A DNA stretch of 64,000 nucleotides from Ancylobacter sp. IITR112 (GTDB lineage: Bacteria > Pseudomonadota > Alphaproteobacteria > Rhizobiales > Xanthobacteraceae): assembly GCF_041415945.1 (NCBI RefSeq), contig NZ_JBGCUS010000001.1, forward strand, positions 1,488,001-1,552,000, written 5' to 3'. The translations under genes were made by a program, and so were the position numbers. Positions 22,364-31,432 of the stretch are shown here, piece after piece; position 1 is the first letter of the stretch; each line of letters opens with the position of its first letter. The notes under the pieces were generated by a model. That model was not told where the DNA came from and searched no databases. It saw nothing but the letters and a program-made list of their open reading frames with translations.

Positions 22364-22981
22364 TCAGGAATCCGCCGCGTCGTCGTCCGGGGCCGGAGCC
22401 GGCGTGCGCCGTTCCAGAAAGCGCGGGGTTTCCTGCATGCGGCCGGAACGGTCCGCCGGATCGCGGCCGACCTTCGCCTGCAGGTCCACCAGGTCGAGGA
22501 ACACGTCGGCCTGCCGGCGCAACTCATCGGCGATCATCGGCGGCTGGGTGTGGATGCTGGAGACCACCGTCACCCGCACGCCCTTGCGCTGCACCGCCTC
22601 CACTAGCGAGCGGAAATCGCCGTCGCCGGAGAAGATGACGATGTGGTCGACATGGGCGGCGAGCTCCATGGCGTTAACGGCCAGCTCGATATCCATGTTG
22701 CCGCGCACCCGCCGACGGCCCTGGCTGTCGGTGAACTCCCGCGCCGGCTTGGTCACCACCGAATAGCCATTGTAATCCAGCCAATCGAGCAGCGGGCGGA
22801 TCGAGGAATATTCGGTATCTTCAACCAGAGTCGTGTAATAAAACGCCCTCAATACATAGCCGCGGCTTTGAAATTCCTTCAGAAGTCGCTTGTAGTCGAT
22901 ATCGAAGCCGAGGGACTTGGTGGCGGAGTACAGATTGGCCCCGTCTATGAAGAGGGCGATCTTTTCCATGCCGTGGACCAT
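22364..22981 (-). CDS. NYN domain (LabA-like) protein
   Basis: The protein has ~205 residues. The PIN-like NYN fold is evident from ALFIDGANLYSATKSLGFD, RRVRGNMDIELAVNAMELA and HIVIFSGDGDFRSLVEAV, which supply the conserved aspartates of a metal-dependent nuclease-like site. The C-terminal ~40 residues are acidic and probably disordered. Such proteins are proposed RNA-processing nucleases, though activity is rarely tested. Two starts are possible, ATG 22981 (used) and ATG 22969. Neither has a clear ribosome-binding site. It precedes the uracil-DNA glycosylase gene. Confidence 0.85.
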   Translation of the reverse strand: MVHGMEKIALFIDGANLYSATKSLGFDIDYKRLLKEFQSRGYVLRAFYYTTLVEDTEYSSIRPLLDWLDYNGYSVVTKPAREFTDSQGRRRVRGNMDIELAVNAMELAAHVDHIVIFSGDGDFRSLVEAVQRKGVRVTVVSSIHTQPPMIADELRRQADVFLDLVDLQAKVGRDPADRSGRMQETPRFLERRTPAPAPDDDAADS

Positions 22982-23015
22982 AATGAGAATATACCCGGAC
23001 TGACAATGTGGCCGC

Positions 23016-23039
23016 CCCGGTATACGTGCCGATACCGGG
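23016..23039. promoter_or_regulatory. Perfect eight-base dyad between NYN gene and rpoZ
   Basis: CCCGGTAT (23016–23023) and ATACCGGG (23032–23039) are exact reverse complements eight bases apart. The site lies between divergent genes, so it may be an operator. No regulator is assigned, and a T-run is absent. Confidence 0.35.
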
Positions 23040-23220
23040 AAACGTTCACGCCATAGACATATCGGATTTATGGCGGCGGCGAGACGGTGGACCCGGTTGT
23101 CCGCCGCTTTTAATCGCCGGAGGGACGGAGAGGGCGCCTCATGCCGGCGGCAGAGCTTGCCCGTGAGCGCGGATTGGTTTAAGGACCGCGCTTCCCCTCT
23201 TTCGTCAGGAGTGCCGAAGC

Positions 23221-23607
23221 ATGGCTCGCGTCACCGTCGAGGACTGCATCGACAAGGTCGACAATCGCTTCGAGCTGGTCCTTCTTGCCGGCCATCGTGC
23301 GCGCGCCATCGCGTCCGGCGCGCCGATCACGGTTGACCGTGACAATGACAAGAACCCGGTCGTCGCCCTGCGCGAGATCGCCGACGAGACCGTCTCGCCG
23401 GAAGATCTGCGCGAGGAACTGATCCACTCGCTCCAGAAGTTCACCGAAGTGGACGAGCCGGAGCCAGAGACCGTTCCGATGATCGCTTCCCAGGTTTCGG
23501 GCGGCGACGATTCCGATGTCATGCTGGACCGCATGACCGAGGAAGAGCTGCTGGCCGGCCTGCAGGGCCTCGTGCCGCCCGAGCCGAGCGACGACGACGA
23601 GGGCTGA
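23221..23607 (+). CDS. rpoZ: RNA polymerase omega subunit
   Basis: The 128-residue protein starts [20 protein letters not shown] and contains [10 protein letters not shown] and [12 protein letters not shown], the conserved omega core that clamps the beta-prime subunit. The C-terminal acidic extension is typical of alphaproteobacteria. An AGGAG site precedes the ATG. A strong terminator follows, yet rsh lies just downstream, an arrangement conserved with the ppGpp enzyme, whose product acts partly through omega. Confidence 0.95.
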   Translation: MARVTVEDCIDKVDNRFELVLLAGHRARAIASGAPITVDRDNDKNPVVALREIADETVSPEDLREELIHSLQKFTEVDEPEPETVPMIASQVSGGDDSDVMLDRMTEEELLAGLQGLVPPEPSDDDEG

Positions 23608-23641
23608 GCCGAGGCTCGGCTCCGCGCCCACCCCTTTGCAG

Positions 23642-23672
23642 ACGGCCCGGCCCTGTGCCGGGCCGTTTCCGT
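23642..23672 (+). terminator. Intrinsic terminator after rpoZ
   Basis: ACGGCCCGGC (23642–23651) pairs perfectly with GCCGGGCCGT (23657–23666) around CCTGT, followed by TTCCGTTTT. Confidence 0.85.
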
Positions 23673-23774
23673 TTTGCCTGCCATTTCCGCGACATGCGGC
23701 TTGCGCTGGCCGGTCTTGCGGACGATATCTAGCTGAGCGGCCGCCCCGGCCGATCCTTCTCGCGAGTCCCTGTC

Positions 23775-25976
23775 ATGATGCGGCAGTACGAGCTCGTCGA
23801 GCGCGTGCGCCGGTACAATCCCAATACCGACGAAGCGCTGCTTGACCGCGCTTACGTCTATGCGATGCGCGCCCACGGCACGCAGAAGCGCGCCTCGGGC
23901 GATCCTTATTTTTCCCATCCGCTCGAAGTCGCCGCCATCCTGACCGACCTCAAGCTGGACGATGCGACCATCGTCGCGGCGCTGCTGCACGACACCATCG
24001 AGGATACCGACGCCACCCGCGACGAGATCGACAAGATCTTCGGCCAGCAGATCGGGGCGTTGGTTGAGGGGCTGACCAAAATCAAGAAACTGGACCTGGT
24101 GTCCAAGCAGGCCAAGCAGGCGGAGAATCTGCGCAAGCTGCTGCTCGCCATCGCCGACGATGTGCGGGTGCTGTTGGTCAAGCTCGCCGACCGCCTGCAC
24201 AATATGCGCACGCTCAAATGGGTGCCGGAGGAAAAGCGCTCCCGTGTCGCGCAGGAAACGCTCGACATCTATGCGCCGCTCGCAGGGCGCATGGGCATGC
24301 ACGACATGCGCGAGGAGCTGGAAGACCTCTCCTTCCGCCAACTCTCGCCGGAAGCCTATGACTCCATCCTCGGGCGGCTTCAGGCGCTGCAGGAAAGCAA
24401 TGGCGAACTGGTGGCCGCCATTGAGCGCGAACTGTCCGACGCTATCGCCCAGAAGGGCATCGGCGCGGTTGTGACCGGGCGGCAGAAGCGGCCGCACTCG
24501 ATCTGGCGCAAGATGGAGCGCAAATCCGTCGCCTTCGAGCAATTGTCCGATATCTACGGCTTCCGCATCATCGTTGACACGGTGGAGGACTGTTACGCGG
24601 CGCTGGGCGTCGTGCACACCAAATGGCCGCTGGTGCCGGGGCGGTTCAAGGACTACGTCTCGACGCCGAAACAGAACGATTACCGCTCCATTCACACCAC
24701 CGTCGTCGGACCCGGCCGCCAGCGCGTCGAGCTGCAGATCCGCACCCGGCAGATGCACGAAATCGCCGAATACGGAATCGCCGCGCATGCGCTCTACAAG
24801 GACACGGGCGGCTCCGACCCGCTTACCCGCGATTCCAACGCCTATGCCTGGCTGCGGCGCACCATCGAATTGCTCGCCGAGGGGTCCAGCCCCGAGGAGT
24901 TCCTGGAGCACACCAAGCTCGAACTGTTCCATGACCAGGTGTTCTGCTTCACCCCCAAGGGGCGGTTGATCACCCTGCCGCGCCGGGCCACGCCGATCGA
25001 CTTCGCCTATGCCGTGCACACCGGCGTCGGCGACCGGGCGGTCGGCGCGAAGATCAACGGCAAGATTTCGCCGCTGGTGTCGGAACTGCAGAATGGCGAC
25101 GAGGTGGAGATCATCACCGCCGCCGGCCAGACCCCGCCGGCGGCGTGGGAATCCATCGTCGTCACCGGCAAGGCGCGCGCCGCGATCCGCCGCGCCACCC
25201 GCGCCGCCGTGCGCGCCCAATATGCCGGACTCGGCAAGAAGATCGTCGAACGGGCCATCGTCCGCGCCGGCAAGGTGTTCTCCGAGGAAAAGCTCGCCGC
25301 CTCGGTCGGCCGGCTCGCCCGCGCCTCGCTGGAGGATGTCTATGCCGCCGTGGGCCGCGGCGAGATGCGCTCCGACGATGTGGTGAAGGCGGTTCACCCG
25401 GAATGGACCGGCCCACGGCCCGAGGAGCGTGCCGCGCTGAAGGGCGAGGGCTGGTTCGAGCTGGAAAAGGGCCAGAGCCTCAAATTCAAGATCCCTGGCA
25501 TCGAGAGCGATCCCGACCCGCTGACAGCCATCCCCATTCGCGGCATCAATCGCGAATTGCCGGTGCGCTTCGCGCCCAATGGCGGCGCGGTGCCCGGCGA
25601 CCGTATCGTCGGCATTCTCTCGCCGGGAGAAGGCATCACCATCTACCCCATCCAGTCGCCGGCACTGCAGGATTTCGAGGAGGAGCCCGAGCGCTGGCTC
25701 GATGTGCGCTGGGATGTGGAGGAGGATGACCCGCAGCGCTTCCCGGTGCAGATCGTCGTCGTCGCCACCAATGAGCCAGGCTCGCTGGCGCAGATCGCCC
25801 AGGTGATCGGCGAGCGCGACGGTAATATTGACAATCTGCGCATGTCCTCGCGTTCGGCCGACTTCACCCGGATGGTGATCGACATCGGCGTCTATGATCT
25901 GCGCCACCTCAACGGCATTCTAAGCGACCTGCGCGCACGCCCCGTGGTGTCGAGTGTCGAGCGGGTAAACGGGTGA
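23775..25976 (+). CDS. rsh: Bifunctional (p)ppGpp synthetase/hydrolase
   Basis: The 733-residue protein is a long RelA/SpoT homologue. The HD hydrolase domain (~20–180) shows His48 and His72–Asp73 in AALLHDTIEDT. The synthetase domain (~230–350) shows RFKDYVSTPKQNDYRSIHT. TGS (~385–445) and C-terminal ACT (~655–725, VVATNEPGSLAQIAQVIGE) regulatory domains follow. Because both catalytic motifs are intact, it should make and degrade (p)ppGpp as the single Rsh of alphaproteobacteria. It starts with tandem ATGs at 23775/23778 and follows rpoZ after a terminator. Confidence 0.94.
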   Translation: MMRQYELVERVRRYNPNTDEALLDRAYVYAMRAHGTQKRASGDPYFSHPLEVAAILTDLKLDDATIVAALLHDTIEDTDATRDEIDKIFGQQIGALVEGLTKIKKLDLVSKQAKQAENLRKLLLAIADDVRVLLVKLADRLHNMRTLKWVPEEKRSRVAQETLDIYAPLAGRMGMHDMREELEDLSFRQLSPEAYDSILGRLQALQESNGELVAAIERELSDAIAQKGIGAVVTGRQKRPHSIWRKMERKSVAFEQLSDIYGFRIIVDTVEDCYAALGVVHTKWPLVPGRFKDYVSTPKQNDYRSIHTTVVGPGRQRVELQIRTRQMHEIAEYGIAAHALYKDTGGSDPLTRDSNAYAWLRRTIELLAEGSSPEEFLEHTKLELFHDQVFCFTPKGRLITLPRRATPIDFAYAVHTGVGDRAVGAKINGKISPLVSELQNGDEVEIITAAGQTPPAAWESIVVTGKARAAIRRATRAAVRAQYAGLGKKIVERAIVRAGKVFSEEKLAASVGRLARASLEDVYAAVGRGEMRSDDVVKAVHPEWTGPRPEERAALKGEGWFELEKGQSLKFKIPGIESDPDPLTAIPIRGINRELPVRFAPNGGAVPGDRIVGILSPGEGITIYPIQSPALQDFEEEPERWLDVRWDVEEDDPQRFPVQIVVVATNEPGSLAQIAQVIGERDGNIDNLRMSSRSADFTRMVIDIGVYDLRHLNGILSDLRARPVVSSVERVNG

Positions 25977-26042
25977 TAGGGAACCGTTAACCTTGTTCGG
26001 CGTTTCCTCGGCAGTGCCCTGAAGCCTCCGCAGGAGACCGCG

Positions 26043-26231
26043 ATGACCGACCAGATCAAGGCCAATGTCCGTATCATGTCGGGTGCCGCCAAGGTTTTCT
26101 GGGGCAAATTGGCCGGCGATGCCCACAGGGTCGCCAGCGGCCGAGTCGAGCAGCTTGCCGGGGAGGCCGCTCTGGCTTGCGCCCGCGCGCGCAGCCGGGT
26201 CGGACGGGTGGTCCCTTCCGTCCGCGCCTGA
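26043..26231 (+). CDS. Small CsbD-like protein
   Basis: The 62-residue protein contains GAAKVFWGKLAGDAHRVASG followed by RVEQLAGEA, which resembles the helical repeat of CsbD-family stress proteins (GK..G..TGD...AEGK.DQ.AG). The C terminus is divergent and more basic. A CAGGAGA site precedes the ATG. It lies between rsh and pyrE on the same strand. Function of the family is unclear beyond stress association, and the match is moderate. Confidence 0.55.
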   Translation: MTDQIKANVRIMSGAAKVFWGKLAGDAHRVASGRVEQLAGEAALACARARSRVGRVVPSVRA

Positions 26232-26310
26232 GCCGGGCGGCAATGGGTGACGGCGCCCGCGGGATGAGTTATCACGCCAGCCGTTCTCAAATCTGCTCCG
26301 GGCGTTTGCG

Positions 26311-26904
26311 ATGACACAAGACGAGGTGGTGGCCGAGTTCCGCGCCGCTGGTGCGCTGCTGGAAGGGCATTTCATTCTCTCCTCCGGCCTGCGCAGCCCG
26401 GTGTTCCTGCAGAAGATGTTCATCTTCCAGGACCCGGTGCGGACAGCGCGCCTGTGCAAGGCGTTGGCCGAGAAGGCGCAGGCGGCGTTCGGCAGGATCG
26501 ACTATGTCGTCTCCCCCGCCGTGGGCGGCATCGTTCCGGGCTATGAGACGGCGCGGCAACTCGGCGCCATGGCGGTGTTCGTGGAGCGCGAAGGCGGCAC
26601 CTTCCAGCTGCGCCGCGGCTTCACCATTCCGCCGGAGGCCAAGGTGCTGATGGTGGAAGACATCATCACCACCGGCCTTTCCTCGCGCGAATGCCTCGCG
26701 GCCATTGCCGAGCACACCTCCAATGTTGTCGGCGCCGCCTGCCTGATTGACCGTTCCAACGGCAAGGCCGACCTTGGCGTGCCGCTGGTGGCGCTGGCCA
26801 GGCTCGACATTCCCGCCTATCCCGCCGATGCGCTGCCGCCGGAACTGGCGGCGCTGCCGCCGGTGAAGCCGGGCTCGCGCGGCATTCAGGGGGTGAAGGC
26901 GTGA
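26311..26904 (+). CDS. pyrE: Orotate phosphoribosyltransferase
   Basis: The 197-residue type I phosphoribosyltransferase converts orotate and PRPP to OMP in pyrimidine synthesis. It shows [17 protein letters not shown] near the N terminus, [16 protein letters not shown], and the PRPP-binding loop [14 protein letters not shown]. Its stop overlaps the GTG of pdxJ by four bases, so the two are translationally coupled. No strong ribosome-binding site is seen before the ATG at 26311. Confidence 0.94.
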   Translation: MTQDEVVAEFRAAGALLEGHFILSSGLRSPVFLQKMFIFQDPVRTARLCKALAEKAQAAFGRIDYVVSPAVGGIVPGYETARQLGAMAVFVEREGGTFQLRRGFTIPPEAKVLMVEDIITTGLSSRECLAAIAEHTSNVVGAACLIDRSNGKADLGVPLVALARLDIPAYPADALPPELAALPPVKPGSRGIQGVKA

Positions 26905-27677
26905 CCCGCATCGTCCCGCCCATCCGCCTCGGCGTGAATGTCGACCACGTCGCCACCATCCGCAATGCGCGCGGCGGCGACCTGCCTGACCCCGTGCGCG
27001 CCGCCCAGCTGGCCTGCGCCGCCGGGGCCGATGGCATCACCGCGCATCTGCGCGAGGACCGCCGTCACATCCGCGACAGCGACATGCGCCGCCTGCGCGA
27101 GGAACTCACCGTGCCGCTGAATTTCGAGATGGCGGCGACCGACGAGATGGTGGCCATCGCGCTCGAACAGCGCCCGCACGCCGCCTGCCTTGTACCGGAA
27201 CGGCGAGAGGAGCGCACCACCGAGGGCGGTCTCGACGTGATCGGCGGCGGGATCGACCTGGCCCACAAGGTGGAGAAGCTCGGCGCGGCCGGCATTCGCG
27301 TCTCACTGTTTGTGGCCCCGGATGCCGAGCAGATCGCCCGCGCCGCCGATATCGGCGCGGCGGTGATCGAGCTTCACACCGGCGCGTGGTGCGAATTCCT
27401 GGCCGCCGGCGAGGCCCACGAGGCCGAGGCCGAACTGGGGCGGCTGGTCGCGGCGGCGGCGCAGGGCAGCGCGCTGGGGCTGGAAATCCACGCCGGGCAT
27501 GGGCTCGACTTCGCCACGGCGGAAGTGATGGCGGCCATCGAGCCGATCCGCGAACTCAATATCGGCCATTTCCTCATCGGCGAATCCATCTTCGTCGGGC
27601 TGGAAGGTGCCGTGCGCCAGATGCGCGCGGCCATGGCACGCGGGCGGGCCCGTATCGGGGCGCCGCAGGCGGCGTGA
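26901..27677 (+). CDS. pdxJ: Pyridoxine 5'-phosphate synthase
   Basis: The 258-residue TIM-barrel enzyme joins 1-deoxyxylulose 5-phosphate and 3-amino-2-oxopropyl phosphate to make pyridoxine 5'-phosphate. Family motifs are [44 protein letters not shown] and [14 protein letters not shown]. It starts with GTG overlapping pyrE and is followed after 13 bases by acpS, the common pdxJ–acpS order. Confidence 0.95.
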   Translation: MTRIVPPIRLGVNVDHVATIRNARGGDLPDPVRAAQLACAAGADGITAHLREDRRHIRDSDMRRLREELTVPLNFEMAATDEMVAIALEQRPHAACLVPERREERTTEGGLDVIGGGIDLAHKVEKLGAAGIRVSLFVAPDAEQIARAADIGAAVIELHTGAWCEFLAAGEAHEAEAELGRLVAAAAQGSALGLEIHAGHGLDFATAEVMAAIEPIRELNIGHFLIGESIFVGLEGAVRQMRAAMARGRARIGAPQAA

Positions 27678-27690
27678 GGGAGAACAGGGC

Positions 27691-28101
27691 GTGATCCTCG
27701 GCATCGGCTCGGACATCACCGACGTGCGGCGCGTGGCCGAAGTGCTGGAGAGGCACGGCGAGCGCTTCCTCAACCGGGTGTTCACCCCAGTGGAGCGCGC
27801 CAAGTCGGATCGCAGAGCCCGCCGGGCCGAGAGCTATGCCAAGCGCTTCGCCGCCAAGGAGGCCTGTGCCAAGGCGCTCGGCACCGGGCTGGCGCAGGGC
27901 GTGTTCTGGCGCGACATGGGCGTGGTCAACCTGCCCTCCGGCCGGCCGACCATGAACCTCACTGGCGGAGCCAAGGCACGCCTCGACGCGCTGACGCCGG
28001 CCGGGCACGAGGCGCGCATCGACCTGACCATCACCGATGATGGCCCGCTGGCGCAGGCCTTCGTCATCATCAGCGCGGTCCCGCTTTCGACTGGGGGATA
28101 G
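27691..28101 (+). CDS. acpS: Holo-[acyl-carrier-protein] synthase
   Basis: The 136-residue protein transfers 4'-phosphopantetheine from CoA to acyl carrier protein. The two conserved motifs are visible: [12 protein letters not shown] near the N terminus (metal-binding aspartate) and [15 protein letters not shown]. The GTG at 27691 is required for the family N terminus (ILGIGSD). AGGGAGAACAGG lies upstream. It joins pdxJ upstream and lepB downstream in a conserved block. Confidence 0.94.
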   Translation: MILGIGSDITDVRRVAEVLERHGERFLNRVFTPVERAKSDRRARRAESYAKRFAAKEACAKALGTGLAQGVFWRDMGVVNLPSGRPTMNLTGGAKARLDALTPAGHEARIDLTITDDGPLAQAFVIISAVPLSTGG

Positions 28102-28233
28102 GCGGTTCTGCCGTCAGGTCACCTCATGCGAAGGTGAGCCGGGCGCGTTGCCGCGGCTTCGCTGAGCCGCTATAGGAGCCGCACGGCCGCCGCGCGCGGC
28201 ATCGCCGTGCCGCTGAGCGCACCGGAAGGCAAC

Positions 28234-28989
28234 ATGACGTCCACCACCGAACCGAAGAAGCAGGAAGGCGGCCTCGGCGAAACCGTGAAGGTCATCCTTC
28301 AGGCGTTTCTGATCGCCCTGCTGATCCGCACCTTTCTGTTTCAGCCCTTCAACATCCCCTCCGGGTCGATGAAGGAGACGCTGCTGGTCGGCGATTATCT
28401 CTTCGTCTCCAAATACAGTTATGGCTACAGCCGCTTCTCGCTGCCGCTGTCGCCGCCGCTTTTTGACGGGCGCATTCTCGGTTCCACGCCCAATCGCGGC
28501 GACGTGGTGGTGTTCAAGCTGCCGCGCGATGAGAGTACCGATTACATCAAGCGGGTGATCGGCCTGCCCGGCGACGAGATCCAGATGATCGGCGGTCTGC
28601 TGCACATTAACGGCGTTCCGGTGAAGCGCGAGGACGCCGGCTACTGGATGGATGACGAGGGCAATGGCAAGGTGGAGCGCGTGAAGCGCTGGATCGAGAC
28701 CCTGCCCAATGGCGTGAGCTACTACACGCTCGACCTCGTCGAGAACGGCTTCTACGACAATACCGATGTCTACAAGGTGCCGCCCGGCCATTATTTCATG
28801 ATGGGCGACAACCGCGACAATTCCACCGACAGCCGGGTTCTGAGTCAGGTCGGCTATGTGCCCTATGAGAACCTGATTGGCCGCGCCCAAATCATCTTCT
28901 TCTCGGTGAAGGAGGGCGACGCGGCCTGGCAGTTCTGGAAATGGCCGTGGACGGTGCGCTGGGACCGTCTGTTCACCTTCGTGCGATGA
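28234..28989 (+). CDS. lepB: Signal peptidase I
   Basis: The 251-residue protein has one membrane helix (~17–36, VKVILQAFLIALLIRTFLF), then the catalytic serine in IPSGSMKETL (Ser45) and the general-base lysine in DYIKRVIGLPGDE (Lys106). GDNRDNSTDSR near residue 190 is the conserved box D. It removes signal peptides at the periplasmic face. The ATG at 28234 has GGAAGG upstream. Its stop overlaps rnc by four bases. Confidence 0.95.
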   Translation: MTSTTEPKKQEGGLGETVKVILQAFLIALLIRTFLFQPFNIPSGSMKETLLVGDYLFVSKYSYGYSRFSLPLSPPLFDGRILGSTPNRGDVVVFKLPRDESTDYIKRVIGLPGDEIQMIGGLLHINGVPVKREDAGYWMDDEGNGKVERVKRWIETLPNGVSYYTLDLVENGFYDNTDVYKVPPGHYFMMGDNRDNSTDSRVLSQVGYVPYENLIGRAQIIFFSVKEGDAAWQFWKWPWTVRWDRLFTFVR

Positions 28990-29705
28990 CGCGCAGCAAG
29001 AACCGCGTCGCCGACGACGCCGGCCTGGAGGCGCTGGAAGCGGCGCTGGGACATGTTTTCGCCGACCGCGCCCATCTGCGGCTCGCGCTAACCCATATCA
29101 GCGCCGTCACCGGCGTGCAGGGGTCGAAGGCGCGGGTGCGCTCCTATCAGCGGCTTGAATTCCTCGGCGACCATGTGCTGGGGCTGATCGTCTCCGACAT
29201 GCTCTACCGCGCCTTCCCGCAGGCGGAGGAGGGCGAACTGTCGCGTCGCCTCGCCGATCTCGTCTGCGAGGACGCCTGCGCCGAGGTGGCGCTCGCCATG
29301 GGGCTGGGCCCGCATCTGCGGCTCGGCTCCGGCGAGGACCGCTCAGGCGGGCGCGAGCGGCCGGCGATCCTGGCCGATGTGGTGGAGGCGGTGCTGGCGG
29401 CGGTGTATCTCGACGCCGGCTTCGCCGCGGCGGAAGCGATGGTGGAGCGCTTCTGGCGCGCTCGCCTTTCCACGCCCGGCAGTTCCGCCCGCGACCCCAA
29501 GACCGCTTTGCAGGAATGGGCGCAGGGCCGGGGCCTGCCGCCGCCGCATTATCGGTTGGTGGAGCGCTCCGGGCCCGACCATAATCCCGAATTCCGCATT
29601 GCCGTCGACGTGCCGGGCTTCGAGCCGGTAGAGGCGACCGGCTCCTCCAAGCAGAACGCTCAGAAGACCGCCGCTGCGGCGTTTCTCCAACGGGTCACAG
29701 CATGA
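28986..29705 (+). CDS. rnc: Ribonuclease III
   Basis: The 239-residue enzyme has an N-terminal RNase III domain with YQRLEFLGDHVLGLIVSD and LADVVEAVLAAVYLD, which supply the acidic metal-binding residues, and a C-terminal double-stranded RNA-binding domain (~165–237, DPKTALQEWAQGRGL). It processes rRNA and structured mRNAs. ATGA overlaps link it to both lepB and era. The lepB–rnc–era–recO cluster is typical of alphaproteobacteria. Confidence 0.95.
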   Translation: MTRSKNRVADDAGLEALEAALGHVFADRAHLRLALTHISAVTGVQGSKARVRSYQRLEFLGDHVLGLIVSDMLYRAFPQAEEGELSRRLADLVCEDACAEVALAMGLGPHLRLGSGEDRSGGRERPAILADVVEAVLAAVYLDAGFAAAEAMVERFWRARLSTPGSSARDPKTALQEWAQGRGLPPPHYRLVERSGPDHNPEFRIAVDVPGFEPVEATGSSKQNAQKTAAAAFLQRVTA

Positions 29706-30637
29706 ACGACACCATCGAAGAAACACCCGAAGCACCGGCCGAGACCACGCGCTGTGGCTTCGTCGCGCTTATCGGCACGCCCAACGCCGGCAAGTCGACG
29801 CTGACCAATGCGCTGGTGGGCACCAAGGTCTCCATCGTCTCGCACAAGGTGCAGACCACCCGCGCGCTGGTGCGCGGCATCGCGATTGAGGGCGCGACGC
29901 AGATCGTGCTGGTGGACACGCCCGGCATCTTCGCGCCGAAGCGCCGGCTGGAAAAGGCAATGGTGCGCTCCGCCTGGAGCGGGGCGGGCGACGCCGACGC
30001 CGTGGTGCTGCTGATCGACGCGCGCGCCGGGCTGACCGAGGACGTGCAGGCGATCATTCGCGGGCTGACGGATGTGAAGCGGCCGCGCGCGATCCTGCTG
30101 AACAAGATCGACCTGGTGAAGCGTGAGAGCCTGCTGGAACTCGCCGCCAAGGTCGCCGAACTCATCAGCTTCGACCGGCTGTTCATGGTCTCCGCGCTTG
30201 CCGGCGACGGGCTGAAGGAATTGCGCGAATGGCTGGCGCAGATCCTGCCGCTTGGCCCGTGGCTCTACCCCGAGGACCAGATTTCCGATGCGCCGATGCG
30301 CTCGCTCGCCGCCGAGATCACCCGCGAGAAGCTGTTCCACCGGCTGCATGAAGAGCTGCCCTACCGCTCCACTGTCGAGACGGACTCCTGGCAGGAGCGC
30401 AAGGACGGCTCGGTACGCATCGAGCAGACCATCTTCGTCGAGCGCGAGAGCCAGCGGAAGATCGTGCTCGGCAAGTCCGGCGAGACCATCAAGGCCATCT
30501 CCATGGCCGCGCGCAAGGAACTGACCGAGATCGTCGAGGCGCCGGTGCACCTGTTCCTGTTCGTCAAGGTGCGCGAGAACTGGGCCGATGATCCCGCCCG
30601 CTACCGCGAGATGGGGCTGGAATTCCCACAGGAGTGA
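29702..30637 (+). CDS. era: GTPase Era
   Basis: The 311-residue protein has the G1 loop GTPNAGKST, G3 DTPGI and G4 NKID, followed by a C-terminal KH domain (VRIEQTIFVERESQRKI, IVLGKSGETIKAI). Era binds the 3' end of 16S rRNA during 30S assembly. Its ATG overlaps the rnc stop by four bases, and recO follows nine bases after its stop. Confidence 0.96.
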   Translation: MNDTIEETPEAPAETTRCGFVALIGTPNAGKSTLTNALVGTKVSIVSHKVQTTRALVRGIAIEGATQIVLVDTPGIFAPKRRLEKAMVRSAWSGAGDADAVVLLIDARAGLTEDVQAIIRGLTDVKRPRAILLNKIDLVKRESLLELAAKVAELISFDRLFMVSALAGDGLKELREWLAQILPLGPWLYPEDQISDAPMRSLAAEITREKLFHRLHEELPYRSTVETDSWQERKDGSVRIEQTIFVERESQRKIVLGKSGETIKAISMAARKELTEIVEAPVHLFLFVKVRENWADDPARYREMGLEFPQE

Positions 30638-30646
30638 GGCCGCCCG

Positions 30647-31375
30647 ATGGAGTGGTCCGACGAGGGCATCATTCTCGGCGTGCGGCGGCATGGCGAGGCC
30701 AATGCCATCGTCGAACTGATGACCGCCGCGCATGGCCGGCATCTCGGCCTGGTGCGCGGCGGCGGCTCGCGCCGGCAGGCGGCGGCGCTGCAGCCGGGCA
30801 ATGAGGTGCGCGCGAACTGGCACGCCCGGCTCGACGAACATCTCGGAACCTTCGCGCTGGAAGTGACCGCCGCGCATGCCGGCAGGCTTATGGGCCGGGC
30901 CCATTCCGCCTTCGCGCTCAGCCACATCGGCAGTCTTGTTCGCCTGCTGCCTGAACGTGATCCGCATCCCGAACTGCACGGGATGCTGGCTACCATGGTC
31001 GCGCATCTCGACCATGAGCGGCTCACCGGCATGATGATCGCGCGTTTCGAACTGCGGATGCTGGCCGAACTCGGCTTCGGCCTCGACCTGGAGCGCTGCG
31101 CCGCCACGGGTGGGCGCAACGACCTGCTTTATGTTTCGCCGAAATCCGGCCGGGCGGTGAGCCGGGAGGCGGGGGCGCCCTGGCAGGCGCAGCTTTTCAC
31201 CTTGCCCTATTTCCTCATCGCCGAGGTCGCCGAGCCGCCGCTGCCGGAGGATGTGGAGGCGGCGTTCGCGCTCACCGGGCATTTCCTCGCCCGGCGCGTG
31301 TTCGATCCGCGCGGCCTGCCGCTGCCCGATGCCCGCGCCTCGCTGCTCGCGGCGCTGAAACGGCCCGGTGGATAG
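30647..31375 (+). CDS. recO: DNA repair protein RecO
   Basis: The 242-residue protein begins MEWSDEGIILGVRRHGEANA, an N-terminal OB-fold typical of RecO, and has the helical C-terminal half with DLERCAATGGRNDL and YVSPKSGRAVSREAG. It helps load RecA through RecR at gaps. The four-cysteine zinc site of some RecO proteins is reduced to a single cysteine, as is usual in alphaproteobacteria. It shares the era transcript, with GGAG before the start. Confidence 0.93.
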   Translation: MEWSDEGIILGVRRHGEANAIVELMTAAHGRHLGLVRGGGSRRQAAALQPGNEVRANWHARLDEHLGTFALEVTAAHAGRLMGRAHSAFALSHIGSLVRLLPERDPHPELHGMLATMVAHLDHERLTGMMIARFELRMLAELGFGLDLERCAATGGRNDLLYVSPKSGRAVSREAGAPWQAQLFTLPYFLIAEVAEPPLPEDVEAAFALTGHFLARRVFDPRGLPLPDARASLLAALKRPGG

Positions 31376-31432
31376 CTTTGCGGCCGCGCGTTCGCGTCTT
31401 GTTCCGCACGGCGCTTCGCGCTAGCAAGGGGC

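Noticed and set aside
23205..25907. Very long leftward open frame opposite rsh
   Set aside because: It mirrors the conserved rsh gene codon by codon, has no family resemblance or ribosome-binding site, and is an expected by-product of high GC.
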